Shown: positions 24,984-34,901, counted from the stretch's first letter. The stretch is 64,000 nucleotides of DNA from Ruminococcus sp. HUN007 (GCF_000712055.1 NZ_JOOA01000002.1:62001-126000), one strand, 5' to 3'. Translations and numbers: made by a program. Notes: a model not told the origin generated them from the sequence alone.

Positions 24984-25059
24984 GGGGAAACCCTGCATTT
25001 TCCTCGCCGGCTTAAATCGTTCTGATCAGTGAATCACTGTCAGCGAAAGGATGTTAAAT

Positions 25060-26007
25060 ATGAATACAGTTCTGCTGGAACAGCTTATCCAGCTTTTTAT
25101 GATAATGGGTGCAGGGTATGTTCTTTTCAAACTTAAATACATTGATGTTCCGTTCACTCAGAAACTCACAAGGCTTCTGCTTGATGTAACTCTACCGCTT
25201 ATGATACTTGCTTCAGTCATGAAAGACGACGGCGAGAAGGATTACGGTAAAGTAGGTGCAGTTTTCATTTTTTCGTTTGCTCTGTACGTGTTCATGACAG
25301 TTCTGAGTATAGTTACAGTCAAACTGCTTCATTTTCCTTCTAAGCAGCAGGGAATATACATGTTTATGTGCATGTTCTCAAACACCGGATTTATGGGATA
25401 TCCGGTCATCAATGCGCTATTCGGTTCAGAAGCTATGATATATGCAGCTGTCGTCAACGTATTTTTCAATATTTTTGTTTTCACTGTCGGCATCGTTATG
25501 ATAAACTATGACGGCAGAAAACAGAAGGGAAGCAGTTCTGTAACTTCTCTTATTGATTTGAAGCACCTTCTCACGCCGGGTACACTGTGCTCGCTTGCCG
25601 CTGTGCTTCTCTATTTCCTGCCGGTTCATTATCCGACAGTACTTACAGGATTCTGCAGTACAATAGGCGGTCTTACTTCCGGACTTGCAATGCTCGTGAT
25701 AGGCGCGACACTTGCAAAGATACCGGTAAAGAGCATATTTAACGACTGGCATGTGTATTTATTTACTGTGGTACGTCAGGTGGCATTTTCATTTATACTA
25801 TGGCCGCTTCTGAAACTTACAGTTAGTGATGACCTGATAAGAGCGGTAATGTTCATTCTTATGATAATGCCTGTCGGAAATACAGCAGTTCTTCTTGCCG
25901 GAAGATACGAAAAAGACGAGGAACTTGCTGCAAAGACGGTTTTTGTAACTACTTTCGTTTCAATTATAACGATCCCGTTATGTCTTGATATTCTGAATGT
26001 AATCTGA
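25060..26007 (+). CDS. AEC-family permease (auxin efflux carrier type)
   Basis: 315 residues and about ten helices in two five-helix halves. The first half has the YVLFKLKYID and LTLLLLDVTLPLMIL-like pattern and MCMFSNTGFMGYPV (the family's SNxGFxGxP motif). The second half has GLAMLVIGATLAK and MPVGNTAVLLAGRYEKDEELA, also typical. Members export or exchange small organic acids; the substrate is unknown. ATG 25060 is 9 bases after GAAAGG and is chosen over ATG 25051, which sits directly on that site. Confidence 0.85.
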   Translation: MNTVLLEQLIQLFMIMGAGYVLFKLKYIDVPFTQKLTRLLLDVTLPLMILASVMKDDGEKDYGKVGAVFIFSFALYVFMTVLSIVTVKLLHFPSKQQGIYMFMCMFSNTGFMGYPVINALFGSEAMIYAAVVNVFFNIFVFTVGIVMINYDGRKQKGSSSVTSLIDLKHLLTPGTLCSLAAVLLYFLPVHYPTVLTGFCSTIGGLTSGLAMLVIGATLAKIPVKSIFNDWHVYLFTVVRQVAFSFILWPLLKLTVSDDLIRAVMFILMIMPVGNTAVLLAGRYEKDEELAAKTVFVTTFVSIITIPLCLDILNVI

Positions 26008-26087
26008 TAATATAGAGATACGGGGAAAGCATTTTTTTTTAAAACAGCATTTCCAAAGATTTTTGAGGAAAACAGGGGGATAAATAT

Positions 26088-28478
26088 ATGGATTCAAAAA
26101 AAAGCAAGATCAGTCAGATGACTATTTCTGATAAAGTCGCTCTGGTACACGGTGCTTCATTTTTCGGGACAGCAGAGTTCTGGAAACTAGGAATAAGAAG
26201 ACTTCAGCTTCTTGACGGCGGGACCGGCATCAATTTCGAACAGCTTTTCGGGGATTTTTTTACCCGTGATGAAAATGATGAGAAGATAAAACCGCAGGGA
26301 AAAATTCTTTCAAATGTAATTAAAAACTATTATCACGAAGAAAGACTGAATGAAGAAGAAAAAAGGATCAGGGATATAATAAAGAAAAAACTTGATGACC
26401 TTACAGGTATGCCAGATATGTCACCGGGATGTTTTCCGCCGGGAATTCTTCTTGCTGCAACTTTTGATCCTGATACTGTAAGGGAAACGGGTGAAGCACT
26501 CGGTGCTGAAGCTGCTGCCTATGGTATCGATATTCTCCTTGGTACACCAAATATCAATATTCACCGTGATCCTCTCGGAGGAAGGGTTTTCGAAGGCTAT
26601 TCCGAGGATCCGTATCTTATATCTGCTCTTGCTCCTGAACTAATAAAAGGCGTTCAGAAATATCCGGTTGCTGCAAATGTAAAGCATTTTGCGGTAAACA
26701 ATCAGGAAACAAACAGGACCGGTGTAAATGTTTCCGTTTCAAAACGTGCTCTCGAGGAGATATATCTTCCGGGATTCCGTGCCTGCGTCAAGGACGGTGA
26801 GGTAAAAACTGTTATGAGCGCTTACAACAGAATAAACGGGGTACCGTGTTCCGAGAACAGAAAACTTCTTCACGACAAGCTCAGAGATGAATGGGGCTTT
26901 GACGGGGTAGTTATTTCAGACTGGAACGCTGTAAATGACCATATAGGCGCGGTTGAAGCTGGAAATGACCTTTCAATGCCGGGACCTCCTGACGAGAAGG
27001 TAACAGATACTTATTCACAGGCGGTAAAGGACGGCATTGCTTCGGTGGAAAAGCTCAATGAAGCTGTGCTGAATATGCTTGAACTCATTGATTATCTCGA
27101 TGAAAAGAAGAAATTATATAAACCGGAATATAAAAACGCCGCTGAACTTAAAGAGCGCACTGACAGAGCTGCATACAGAGCAGCATCTGAAGGTATAGTG
27201 CTTTTAAAAAATACACGTAATATCTTTCCGTTTGATCCGGACGGTGATGATAAAATAATTATCACGGGAACAGGCTGTGAGGAACTTCTGACCTGCGGTG
27301 AAGGAAGTGCTGCTGTAATTACAGACAGAAACACCTCATTTTCTGAAGAGCTCATAAAGATCCTCGGTGAAAGCAGAGTTTCAGTCCATCCACAGATCAC
27401 CGGACGTATAAAAGGGAACAATGAAACTGTTATCGTTGTTGCTTCACTTACCGGTATGGAGGGCAATGACAGGGAGAATATGAAACTCGATAAACGCGAC
27501 AAGGCTGTACTGCGTGAGCTTATACTTGAAAAACAGCAGTTAAAGAGTTTCAGAATTGCGCTGATACTTAATGTCTGCGGGCCGGTATCACTTTCTGAAT
27601 ATGAACCTTATGTGGACGGTATTTTCTGTATGTTCCTTCCTGGCATGCAGGGAGGCAGGGCAATGGCTGACATTATTACCGGCAGAGTCAATCCTTCAGG
27701 AAAGCTTCCGGTAACATTTCCTGCTCATTACAGAGATACTCCTACCTTTATCAATTTTCCTGGTGACGGAGGCGAAGTTTCATACGGTGAAGGAATTTTC
27801 ATCGGATACAGATACTACGCAAAGAAAAAGATCAAGCCTGCATATAATTTCGGCTTCGGTCTTTCATATACAACATTTAAGATCACTGATGTATGCACTT
27901 CGAAGGAACGCTTCCGCGAAAGACTCACTGTCAGCGGAAAGATAACCAACACGGGTAAAACTGCCGGAGCTCAGGTAGTACAGATCTATATAAGCGACGT
28001 ATATTCTACCTGCAGGAAACCGGAAAGTGAGCTGAAAGCTTTTAAAAAGATATATCTTGAACCGGGCCAGACGGAAAGATTTGACTTTGCCCTTACGGAA
28101 AAGGATTTCACATACTACGATCCTGACTATGACAGGTTCATCTGCGAAGAAGGATATTTCGATATTATCGTTGCAACATCATCCGCAGCTGAAGATGTTG
28201 CCGCAATAAAGAGAGTCTATAAACAGGGAACAAGTCCTTATTCATACGGACTGAATTCACGGCTGAAGGTATTCTATGAAAATCCTGCACTTAAGGAACT
28301 GCTTTTCCGATTCTGGGAACTTGCAGACTATGATACCGGAATCCTTGAAAGTGCATACAAATATACTCCTGAAAAGAAACTTTACGAGATATTCCCGAAA
28401 ATCGATGATTCTGATACAGAAATAAACCAGCATCTTGAAAGATTCCTTGAAGAAGTATCAAAGGTGGAAAAACGATAA
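26088..28478 (+). CDS. Glycoside hydrolase family 3 beta-glucosidase-like enzyme
   Basis: 796 residues. GH3 N-domain: PSGCFPPG-like SPGCFPPGILLAATFD, HRDPLGGRVFEGYSEDP, VAANVKHFAVNNQE, then GFDGVVISDWNAVNDH, where Asp 278 is the expected nucleophile. The GH3 C-domain follows (FLPGMQGGRAMADIITG-type), then a PA-less linker and a fibronectin III-like domain (KITNTGKTAGAQVVQIYI). A C-terminal ~90-residue extension is rich in Glu and Lys. There is no signal peptide, so it acts in the cytosol, probably on imported cello-oligosaccharides or other beta-glucosides. GGGGG precedes ATG 26088. Ends before a strong terminator. Confidence 0.9.
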   Translation: MDSKKSKISQMTISDKVALVHGASFFGTAEFWKLGIRRLQLLDGGTGINFEQLFGDFFTRDENDEKIKPQGKILSNVIKNYYHEERLNEEEKRIRDIIKKKLDDLTGMPDMSPGCFPPGILLAATFDPDTVRETGEALGAEAAAYGIDILLGTPNINIHRDPLGGRVFEGYSEDPYLISALAPELIKGVQKYPVAANVKHFAVNNQETNRTGVNVSVSKRALEEIYLPGFRACVKDGEVKTVMSAYNRINGVPCSENRKLLHDKLRDEWGFDGVVISDWNAVNDHIGAVEAGNDLSMPGPPDEKVTDTYSQAVKDGIASVEKLNEAVLNMLELIDYLDEKKKLYKPEYKNAAELKERTDRAAYRAASEGIVLLKNTRNIFPFDPDGDDKIIITGTGCEELLTCGEGSAAVITDRNTSFSEELIKILGESRVSVHPQITGRIKGNNETVIVVASLTGMEGNDRENMKLDKRDKAVLRELILEKQQLKSFRIALILNVCGPVSLSEYEPYVDGIFCMFLPGMQGGRAMADIITGRVNPSGKLPVTFPAHYRDTPTFINFPGDGGEVSYGEGIFIGYRYYAKKKIKPAYNFGFGLSYTTFKITDVCTSKERFRERLTVSGKITNTGKTAGAQVVQIYISDVYSTCRKPESELKAFKKIYLEPGQTERFDFALTEKDFTYYDPDYDRFICEEGYFDIIVATSSAAEDVAAIKRVYKQGTSPYSYGLNSRLKVFYENPALKELLFRFWELADYDTGILESAYKYTPEKKLYEIFPKIDDSDTEINQHLERFLEEVSKVEKR

Positions 28479-28510
28479 TCAGATTAAAAATTACGGTCTA
28501 AACTGATGTC

Positions 28511-28550
28511 TTAAGGAAACTCTGAAATGTTTTAAATCAGCATGGAGTAC
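28511..28550. repeat. Partial MITE-like terminus with palindrome
   Basis: TTAAGGAAACTCTGAAATG followed by TTTTAAATCAGCATGG, resembling the left terminus and inner ATAAATCAGC arm of the 11960-12068 element. Confidence 0.35.
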
Positions 28551-28573
28551 AGGGTGAAGCCACGCAAATAAAC

Positions 28574-28628
28574 AATCAGCACATCAGGCTTTGCATGGAA
28601 ATGTGAGCCTGATGTGCTGATTTCTTTA
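28574..28628. terminator. Bidirectional terminator between GH3 and ispE genes
   Basis: AATCAGCACATCAGGCT (28574-28590) is the exact inverse of AGCCTGATGTGCTGATT (28606-28622). T-rich on the plus side (TTCTTTAT) and moderately so on the minus side. Confidence 0.85.
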
Positions 28629-28661
28629 TAAGTGAATAATTTTTCAGACTTTATTGTCTGA

Positions 28662-29540
28662 TCATGAAAAGTTATTTCTTTCGGGACAAATATTAGAACA
28701 TAACATTGCAAAAGGATAGAGTGCAGCAAGTTCCTTTTCTGCAGCCTCAGCTTTTGATTTGTCGGTGAAAATACCGAATACAGCAGCGCCGCTTCCGGTC
28801 ATGAGCGTTCCAGTGGTATTGTGTATCTTCATAATATCTCTGATCTTTGCAATGTCATCAGGAAGTTTGGTAAGCTCAAATGTATTGAGCGCATTAGCCA
28901 TAAGTGTGTTAATGTCATCATCTCTGCAGGCTTTAAGAATAGCTTCTGTATTCTGATGCGGAACGTTTTCAAGTGAATCGATCTCACGGTAAGCAGCAGG
29001 TGTGGAAACGCCTTCCGTCCCTTTTGCGACAACAATGAAGTGTTCGGAAAGAGGAGAGAGGGGTCCGATAATATCACCTATTCCGCTTATATGTGCAAGT
29101 CCGCCTCTTATGAAAAACGGTGTATCTGCGCCTGAACGTACAGATATCTCACACAGTTTTTCGTTACCAAGATGTGTTTCGAAAAGCTTATCAAGAATTC
29201 TGAAAACACCGGCAGCATTGGTACTTCCGCCGCCCATACCGGCCTGACTTGGAATGTTCTTTTCAATATCAATGTGTATGCCCGGATTTTTTATACCAGT
29301 CTCTTCAAAAAATATGGAAGCGGCTTTGTAAACTATATTCCTTTCATCACAAGGTATACCCGGTACATTACACGATACTGTAATTTCCGAGCTGTCATTA
29401 AGTGAGATTGTTACTGTATCATAAATGGAGATTTCCTCGAAAATACTGTCGATGTTGTGATAGCCGTCTTCTCTTTTTCCGGTTACGTCAAGCGTAAGAT
29501 TGATCTTTGCATACGTTTTTAAAGATAAAGTTTTACTCAT
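28662..29540 (-). CDS. ispE: 4-diphosphocytidyl-2-C-methyl-D-erythritol kinase
   Basis: 292 residues. A GHMP kinase: KTYAKINLTLDVTGKREDGY at the N-terminus, the phosphate loop PSQAGMGGGSTNAAG in the middle and TLMTGSGAAVFGIF near the end, all diagnostic of IspE. It phosphorylates CDP-methylerythritol in the non-mevalonate route to isoprenoids. AAGGAG lies upstream of ATG 29540. It follows the PHP-family gene by 15 bases and shares its promoter. Confidence 0.95.
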   Translation of the reverse strand: MSKTLSLKTYAKINLTLDVTGKREDGYHNIDSIFEEISIYDTVTISLNDSSEITVSCNVPGIPCDERNIVYKAASIFFEETGIKNPGIHIDIEKNIPSQAGMGGGSTNAAGVFRILDKLFETHLGNEKLCEISVRSGADTPFFIRGGLAHISGIGDIIGPLSPLSEHFIVVAKGTEGVSTPAAYREIDSLENVPHQNTEAILKACRDDDINTLMANALNTFELTKLPDDIAKIRDIMKIHNTTGTLMTGSGAAVFGIFTDKSKAEAAEKELAALYPFAMLCSNICPERNNFS

Positions 29541-29555
29541 ATTATTCCAGACTCC

Positions 29556-30392
29556 TTATATTGAAATACCGTACGGTACATGTTTTTTAAAGTAAAAGAT
29601 CCTCGAAAAACCGGCAGCCTTTGCAATCTCCATGCCTTCCTTTATGCCTTTGCCGATGTCGCAGGTTTTATGAGCGTCAGATCCCAGTGAAATGATCTTT
29701 CCGCCGCATTCACGGTACAGTTTCACAAGATCAAGGGCAGGGAAAGTCTTTCCGTAATCCTGACGCAAGCCGGATGTGTTTATCTCAATGCCTTTATCCA
29801 TCGAAGCGATCTCAGTAAATATTGCTCTGATGATGTTTTCGTGCTTATTTATATTCACAGGTATGCCCTGTTCGCCGCAGATATATCTGAGAGGGTAGGT
29901 GAGATGTCCTAAAACATCAAATTTCCCCCATTTACACATTGCCAGTATCTCTTCGAAATATTCCCCAAGGATCTTTTCAGGATCCTCTTTTCGGTAATCA
30001 AGAAACGCAAAGTCATCTCTGCCCTTAAGTTCATGCATTGAGCCGATTACAAAGTCAAGTCTTTCGTCAGAAACGACTTCATCGGCAAAATCGAAGTTGT
30101 GTGTCGGCTGCCCGAGTTCCGTGCCGTTTATAAAAACGGTATCTCCGGCAATATGTTTTAAGACTTCATGATTTGTTTCCATTGACTTATGGAAAATATC
30201 CCGGTTATAGAAATAATGCTCGTCACTTGTGTGAACTGTAGTATAATTTTCCGGACCTTCAGGACGGTTTGCTTCGACGTGCTCAGTGACTGCAAGCGCT
30301 TTAAGCCCAAGACCTGAAGCCTGTCTGTATGAAGAAAGAACATCTCCTTCTGCATCCGGAGAAACTGCTGTGTGTGTATGACAATCGATCAT
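29556..30392 (-). CDS. PHP-domain phosphatase, histidinol-phosphatase (HisJ)-like
   Basis: 278 residues. Metal-binding motifs of the PHP fold: DCHTHT (start), VTEHVE, GTELGQPTHN, VIGSMHEL, DVLGHLTYPLR and LGSDAHKTCDIG. The layout matches HisJ/HisK-type histidinol-phosphate phosphatases, though other phosphoesters are possible because no other his genes are nearby. ATG 30392 follows GAAAGGAAA. The frame reaches 30419, but that start has no site. First gene of a two-gene unit with ispE. Confidence 0.8.
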   Translation of the reverse strand: MIDCHTHTAVSPDAEGDVLSSYRQASGLGLKALAVTEHVEANRPEGPENYTTVHTSDEHYFYNRDIFHKSMETNHEVLKHIAGDTVFINGTELGQPTHNFDFADEVVSDERLDFVIGSMHELKGRDDFAFLDYRKEDPEKILGEYFEEILAMCKWGKFDVLGHLTYPLRYICGEQGIPVNINKHENIIRAIFTEIASMDKGIEINTSGLRQDYGKTFPALDLVKLYRECGGKIISLGSDAHKTCDIGKGIKEGMEIAKAAGFSRIFYFKKHVPYGISI

Positions 30393-30502
30393 TATGGATT
30401 TCCTTTCTGCAGAAAACACTTTTCAAAGTATTCAGATATTAGCCGGAGCGGAATATCGGATAAATACCATTGCAGTATTTCCTGAATAAACAATACAAAA
30501 TA

Positions 30503-30531
30503 ATTATATCATATTTAAAAGTGGTATTCAA
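30503..30531 (-). promoter_or_regulatory. Promoter of the PHP-ispE unit
   Basis: Minus strand TTGAAT (30531-30526), 17-base spacer, TATAAT (30508-30503). Confidence 0.75.
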
Positions 30532-30601
30532 TTGGAATTATCAAAAAGAAAATTTAAGTGATTTAAGCTGTAATATTAAGGTAAAATCGATGTGCATCAT
30601 C

Positions 30602-30630
30602 TTGCAAATATTCAACCGTAGTGCTATAAT
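30602..30630 (+). promoter_or_regulatory. Promoter of the dockerin metalloprotease
   Basis: TTGCAA (30602-30607), 17-base spacer, TATAAT (30625-30630). Confidence 0.75.
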
Positions 30631-30677
30631 ATTAAGTGAAATTGCACTAATTAAACCGGCAGGAGGATCGAATATAT

Positions 30678-32237
30678 ATGATAAAGCAATTAAGGAAACC
30701 TGCAGCAATGATGTCTGCTGCTGCACTGCTGTTTTCGTCCGTTTTTTGTATGCAAACTTCAGGAGAAGCAGTAACATCGGGTTACATCCGCGGAGATATG
30801 GACCGAAACGGTAAGGTAAATATTGCAGATCTTGTACTGCACAAGTCCTATATTCTTTCCGGGGAAAAAGATAATGATCCTTTATCCGAACAGATCGCTG
30901 ATGCGGGAGAAACAGGAAATGCTGACTGGCAGGACAGTATTTATCTGACCGGATATCTCCTGAACAGCGACCCTGAAAAATATACTTTAAAGACATTTAC
31001 GATCACAGAATCTGCACTTATTCCTTCTTCACTTGAAGGACTGACTGCATGTGCCCAGACTACCGGTGAGGTTCGTTCCCTGAACATACTCGTGGAATTT
31101 AATAACGCCAGGTTCAGCGACAGTAAAAAAATGAGTGAAGAAGATCTTAAAACCGAACTGTTCGGGGAAGGTAAGGCAAAGTTCCCTTATGAAAGTCTTA
31201 CTGCATTTATCGAAAGGGCGTCATACGGCAATCTTACAATGTCCGGAGATTTTTTTTACTGCACTCTTAATGCAGATATCGAAGACTACAGTATCGATCT
31301 TGCCAGCAGGGAAAAAATGATGAAAGATGTCCTGAAAGCACTGGATGACAAGATCAATTATTCTGATTTTGACGGTGACGGCGACGGGGACATAGATGTT
31401 CTTACATTTACTGTACCTCTCGATAAAGCGTCATCATCTCTTAAGTCATTCTGGTACGCAGCAACACACACCTGGTACTATGATCCGTACTTCAGGGTCG
31501 ACGGCGTTAAAGTTGTAAAATACGCAGGAATGAGTACAATGCCTTACAAAGACAACATGTATACTTTCAAAAGGGATTATACACATGAGTTCGGACACTG
31601 TATGGGCCTTCAGGATTATTACAAATATGAGTCTGAGGATTACGAAGGCCTGAAAGGACCTGCAGGCTACTGTAAAATGGATGATTCTCTTGGTGATTAC
31701 TGTACATTTTCAAAACTGATGGCCGGATGGCTGCGGGAAGATGAAGTCCAGATATATGATATAAACCGGGGAGGGGAACAGACATTTTTCCTTTCAGATC
31801 CTGCAAAAGAAGGAAGCTGTCTTATTCTTCCGCTGAAAGCGTGGAATGGAAACTTCACAGGAGAATATTTTATCGCAGACTATCAGAGCTGTGAAGGGAA
31901 TAACTATGATGTCCGAAATTTTCTGAACGGATGGTATAATGACAAAAACAATACAGGTATCAGAATAATGCACGCTGATGCAGAAATGCATAAAACCTAC
32001 TGGGGAAAGAAAGAATTTAAATACTATAACTATGCTGACACATATAACGGTGATGACAAGCAGCGTATTCTTAGACTTGTAAATGATCCGTCTCATGGTT
32101 ACTTAAAACCGGGAGAAACACAGACAGGACTTATGGCATATGACAGCAGCGGTTATGAAACCGTCGATACAGGATATGTTGTAAAATACATCAGTTTCAA
32201 GGACGGGAAAGCACAGGTTACAGTTGAAAAGAAATAA
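30678..32237 (+). CDS. Secreted M6-like metalloprotease with N-terminal dockerin
   Basis: 519 residues. A signal peptide (about 1-31) is followed at once by a dockerin-like module: GDMDRNGKVNIADLVLHKSYIL is a good calcium-binding F-hand, and the partner repeat ADAGETGNADWQDSIYLTGY lacks most Asp/Asn ligands. The catalytic part contains HEFGHCMGLQD (His 303, Glu 304, His 307, Asp 313), the HExxHxxGxxD zinc motif seen in immune-inhibitor-A-type M6 peptidases and their relatives. A DFDGDGDGDIDVLTF segment may bind calcium. Dockerins attach enzymes to cohesins of a cellulosome-type scaffold, so this is probably a protease docked on the cell-surface complex. Most dockerins are C-terminal or internal; N-terminal placement is less usual. 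AGGAGG precedes ATG 30678. Confidence 0.8.
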   Translation: MIKQLRKPAAMMSAAALLFSSVFCMQTSGEAVTSGYIRGDMDRNGKVNIADLVLHKSYILSGEKDNDPLSEQIADAGETGNADWQDSIYLTGYLLNSDPEKYTLKTFTITESALIPSSLEGLTACAQTTGEVRSLNILVEFNNARFSDSKKMSEEDLKTELFGEGKAKFPYESLTAFIERASYGNLTMSGDFFYCTLNADIEDYSIDLASREKMMKDVLKALDDKINYSDFDGDGDGDIDVLTFTVPLDKASSSLKSFWYAATHTWYYDPYFRVDGVKVVKYAGMSTMPYKDNMYTFKRDYTHEFGHCMGLQDYYKYESEDYEGLKGPAGYCKMDDSLGDYCTFSKLMAGWLREDEVQIYDINRGGEQTFFLSDPAKEGSCLILPLKAWNGNFTGEYFIADYQSCEGNNYDVRNFLNGWYNDKNNTGIRIMHADAEMHKTYWGKKEFKYYNYADTYNGDDKQRILRLVNDPSHGYLKPGETQTGLMAYDSSGYETVDTGYVVKYISFKDGKAQVTVEKK

Positions 32238-32273
32238 GTTTTTCTTAAAGACCGTTCTTAAGAAAGTCAAATC

Positions 32274-32322
32274 AAAAAAAGGATCATCAAAGGAAAATAA
32301 TCGTCCTTTGATGATCCTTTTT
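32274..32322. terminator. Bidirectional terminator between protease and hydrogenase genes
   Basis: GGATCATCAAAGGA (32281-32294) pairs with TCCTTTGATGATCC (32304-32317), flanked by seven A's on the left and TTTTTATT on the right. Confidence 0.9.
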
Positions 32323-32382
32323 ATTCATAAATCTATGTGAATTTAGAGGCAGAGCCGGATCTTCGTTCTGATAAGTGTGCCA

Positions 32383-33862
32383 TTAATGCTCCATATGACC
32401 GTCACGGTACATAGAGAATTTGTCCAGAGGATACTTTTCGATGTTTTTGAGTATCTGTCTGTCATCAGCACTGTCAAGAAGTGCTTTACGTGCTTTGTGT
32501 ATCTCGGCTGGAGCCCTGTGATTTGAAGGTCCGCCTACACATCCGTCCGTACATGCCATACCTTCAATAAAGTCTTCATTAAGCTTTCCGGCTTTAAGAA
32601 GGGCAAGAGCCTTTTTGCACTCAAGTGCGCCGGTCGCTTTATAAAGTGTAATTCCTGATGTATCTTCGCCGCGTTCCTTCATGCATTCAATAACGGCATT
32701 CGCTACGCCGCCTGCAGATGCAAAGCCCTTTCCGAATACTGAAGCTTCCTGATACTGCTCATCGGTCGGTTCAAACTCCAGATCGCGTGAACGAAGGAGA
32801 ACCTGAAGTTCACCGAAGGTTATCGCGTAGTCGGCATTTCCTTCGACTGATTTATCAAGAGTTTCCCATTTCTTTGCAATACACGGGCCTATAAATACCG
32901 TAACACAATCAGGGTGGAGTGCTTTCATGTATCTTGAAACAGCACACATAGGAGAAACTATTTCGGACATGTTTTCCTTATACTGTTCCGGATAATTGTT
33001 TTTGAGCATATTTATAAAAGCAGGGCAGCAGGATGTAGTCATCTTTCTGCCTTCCTTTTTTGCCTCGCTCCATTCGGCACTTTCATATGCCGCTGTTATA
33101 TCTGCACCGAGTCCGACTTCGACCATATCGGAAAATCCGATTTTAAGAAGAGCATTTTTAATGGACTGAAGTGTTACATTTTCACCGAACTGTCCTTCGA
33201 TCGAAGGTGCACACATTGCAATAACATTTTTACCGGCTTTTATCGCTTCTATTATCTGGACCAGATAAGTTTTTGAGCTTATCGCGCCGAAAGGACAGCT
33301 GTGTATACAGTGTCCGCAGTTTATGCATTTGGATTCATCGATAACACAGAAACCGTTATCGTCGAATGAGACCGCACCGACGGGACAGACTTTTTTGCAT
33401 GGCCTTACAAGATGTACTATAACTCCGTAAGGACAGGCTGCGGCACACTGGCCGCACTCCCTGCACTTGTTAGGATCTATGTTCGATCGTTTTTCGCCGA
33501 TGGAAACAGCTCCGAATTTACAGGAACTGTAGCAGGCTTTGCCGAGACACAGTCGACAGTTGTCCGTTACGGTATAGGATGAAATCGGACACTGGTCACA
33601 TGCCGCCTGCATGACCTGAACGACATTTTTTTGAATCAGGGTTAGCTGTGGTGTTTTTCCCTCTGGCAAGTCTTATTCTCTGTGAAACGACCTCGCGTTC
33701 TTTATAGATACAGCATCTGTACTGCGGCTTTGGGCCAGGGATAAGTTCGTACTTAAGTGAATCGATGTGGTCTTCATCAAGTTTATCTTCCCAGGCAAGC
33801 CTTGCAACGCTTTCAATGACTTTATGCTTGAAAGAAATAAACATCTTGTCGTTGGTTATCAT
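32383..33862 (-). CDS. [FeFe]-hydrogenase with ferredoxin domains, frameshifted in an A7 run
   Basis: The first frame (from ATG 33862, GGAGG upstream) gives the N-terminal segment ending GKNTTANPDSK. After the A7 run (33632-33626) it becomes nonsense. The second frame continues NVVQVMQAACDQCPISSYTV, with many Cys (CRECGQCAAACP, CINCGHCIHSCP) for [4Fe-4S] clusters, then the H-cluster motifs TSCCPAF, SPMCAVSRYMK and ACTDGCVGGPSNH. Removing one A restores 492 residues. The second motif differs from the standard MPCxxKKxE and fits the monomeric 'group B' clostridial hydrogenases of uncertain role. It would couple ferredoxin to H2. Transcribed after the lipoprotein gene, 28 bases downstream of it. 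Confidence 0.85.
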
Positions 33863-33890
33863 TAATTCAGAGCCTCCGGTTTAGGAAATG

Positions 33891-34667
33891 TTATTCAGCT
33901 GCAGGTGCCTGAGCCTCAGTTTCCGAAGCTTCACCGGCAGCTGCACCAGCTTCTTCGTCTGCTGCTTCATCTGAAGGATCCCCGGAAGGTTCAACAGGTT
34001 CTACATATTCTGTCACAGGAGTCTTGTCAATTTCTATATTCTTTGTGTATGTAAACTCCGATATAACTTCAAGTCCTTCCGGCTGAACTGATTTTACTTT
34101 CAGTATCATGCCTGATTTAGGATCAAGAGTAATAGTGTCAGTGCCAAGACTGTTTCCGTCCTGAGCGATGCTGACCTTAGCAATGTAATTACCGTCCTTT
34201 GAAGTAACTTCCTCAAGTTTTGCATCAAAGTTCACATAGCCGAGTACAGTTGTTGACATTACCTGCTTAAGGTCTTCGTCAGTAAGTTCATTTTTAGTGA
34301 TACCCATAGGAGTTTTTGTGTATCGGTTAGGATCGTCCTTGTCATTTGATACATATACACTTTGCGTGAATTCATCAGGATATTTTGCTGTATAATTGAA
34401 TTCGATGAGATCACCTGTCTTTTTGTAGGCAAGAGCAAACTCACCGTTATCCATGTTATCCTGACCGCTTCCTGAATAGCTGATCACTTCCTTGAAGCCA
34501 CCCTTGTATTCCACCATTTTATCAGGTTCTGAGTTTTCAATGAGTTTTTCAAGAGTAACTTCGTCCGTTGATGTATAACACGCTTTTGAACCTATAACAG
34601 AACTGTCGCATCCTGTAAATGAAAGAGCCATAGCAGCTGTAAGAAAAAATGCTGTTGTAGTTTTCAT
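33891..34667 (-). CDS. Predicted lipoprotein of unknown function
   Basis: 258 residues. The lipoprotein signal MKTTTAFFLTAAMALSFTGC puts Cys 20 at the cleavage site. The central ~190 residues form a beta-rich domain (EFNYTAKYPDEFTQSVYVSN, then SKDGNYIAKVSIAQDG), loosely like LolA/LppX-type lipoprotein folds, though I cannot assign a family. The C-terminal ~40 residues are a low-complexity Pro/Glu/Ala tail (EEAGAAAGEASETEAQAPAA). ATG 34667 has GGAAAGAA upstream; the longer frame to 34691 overlaps the ribosome site region. It is the first gene before the hydrogenase. Confidence 0.7.
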   Translation of the reverse strand: MKTTTAFFLTAAMALSFTGCDSSVIGSKACYTSTDEVTLEKLIENSEPDKMVEYKGGFKEVISYSGSGQDNMDNGEFALAYKKTGDLIEFNYTAKYPDEFTQSVYVSNDKDDPNRYTKTPMGITKNELTDEDLKQVMSTTVLGYVNFDAKLEEVTSKDGNYIAKVSIAQDGNSLGTDTITLDPKSGMILKVKSVQPEGLEVISEFTYTKNIEIDKTPVTEYVEPVEPSGDPSDEAADEEAGAAAGEASETEAQAPAAE

Positions 34668-34703
34668 ATTCTTTCCATCCTTTAAAAACATATATATATT
34701 TTA

Positions 34704-34732
34704 ATTGTATCACGAAAATGTCAGAAGGTCAA
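34704..34732 (-). promoter_or_regulatory. Promoter of lipoprotein-hydrogenase unit
   Basis: Minus strand TTGACC (34732-34727), 17-base spacer, TACAAT (34709-34704). Confidence 0.7.
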
Positions 34733-34872
34733 TGATTTGTTCTGTAAAAAATATGATGTTAAAAAAAAGACATTTTTATACTGATCATAAAGCTGCATAT
34801 CTGAAAAACAGGGCAGATACAGGTTTAAAGAATAAACCTGCGTTCCAGCAAAAAATCACTGATAAAATTTAG

Positions 34873-34901
34873 TTGAATTCTTATAAATGTTATGATATAC
34901 T
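34873..34901 (+). promoter_or_regulatory. Promoter of the AI-2E family permease gene
   Basis: TTGAAT (34873-34878), 17-base spacer, TATACT (34896-34901). Confidence 0.7.
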
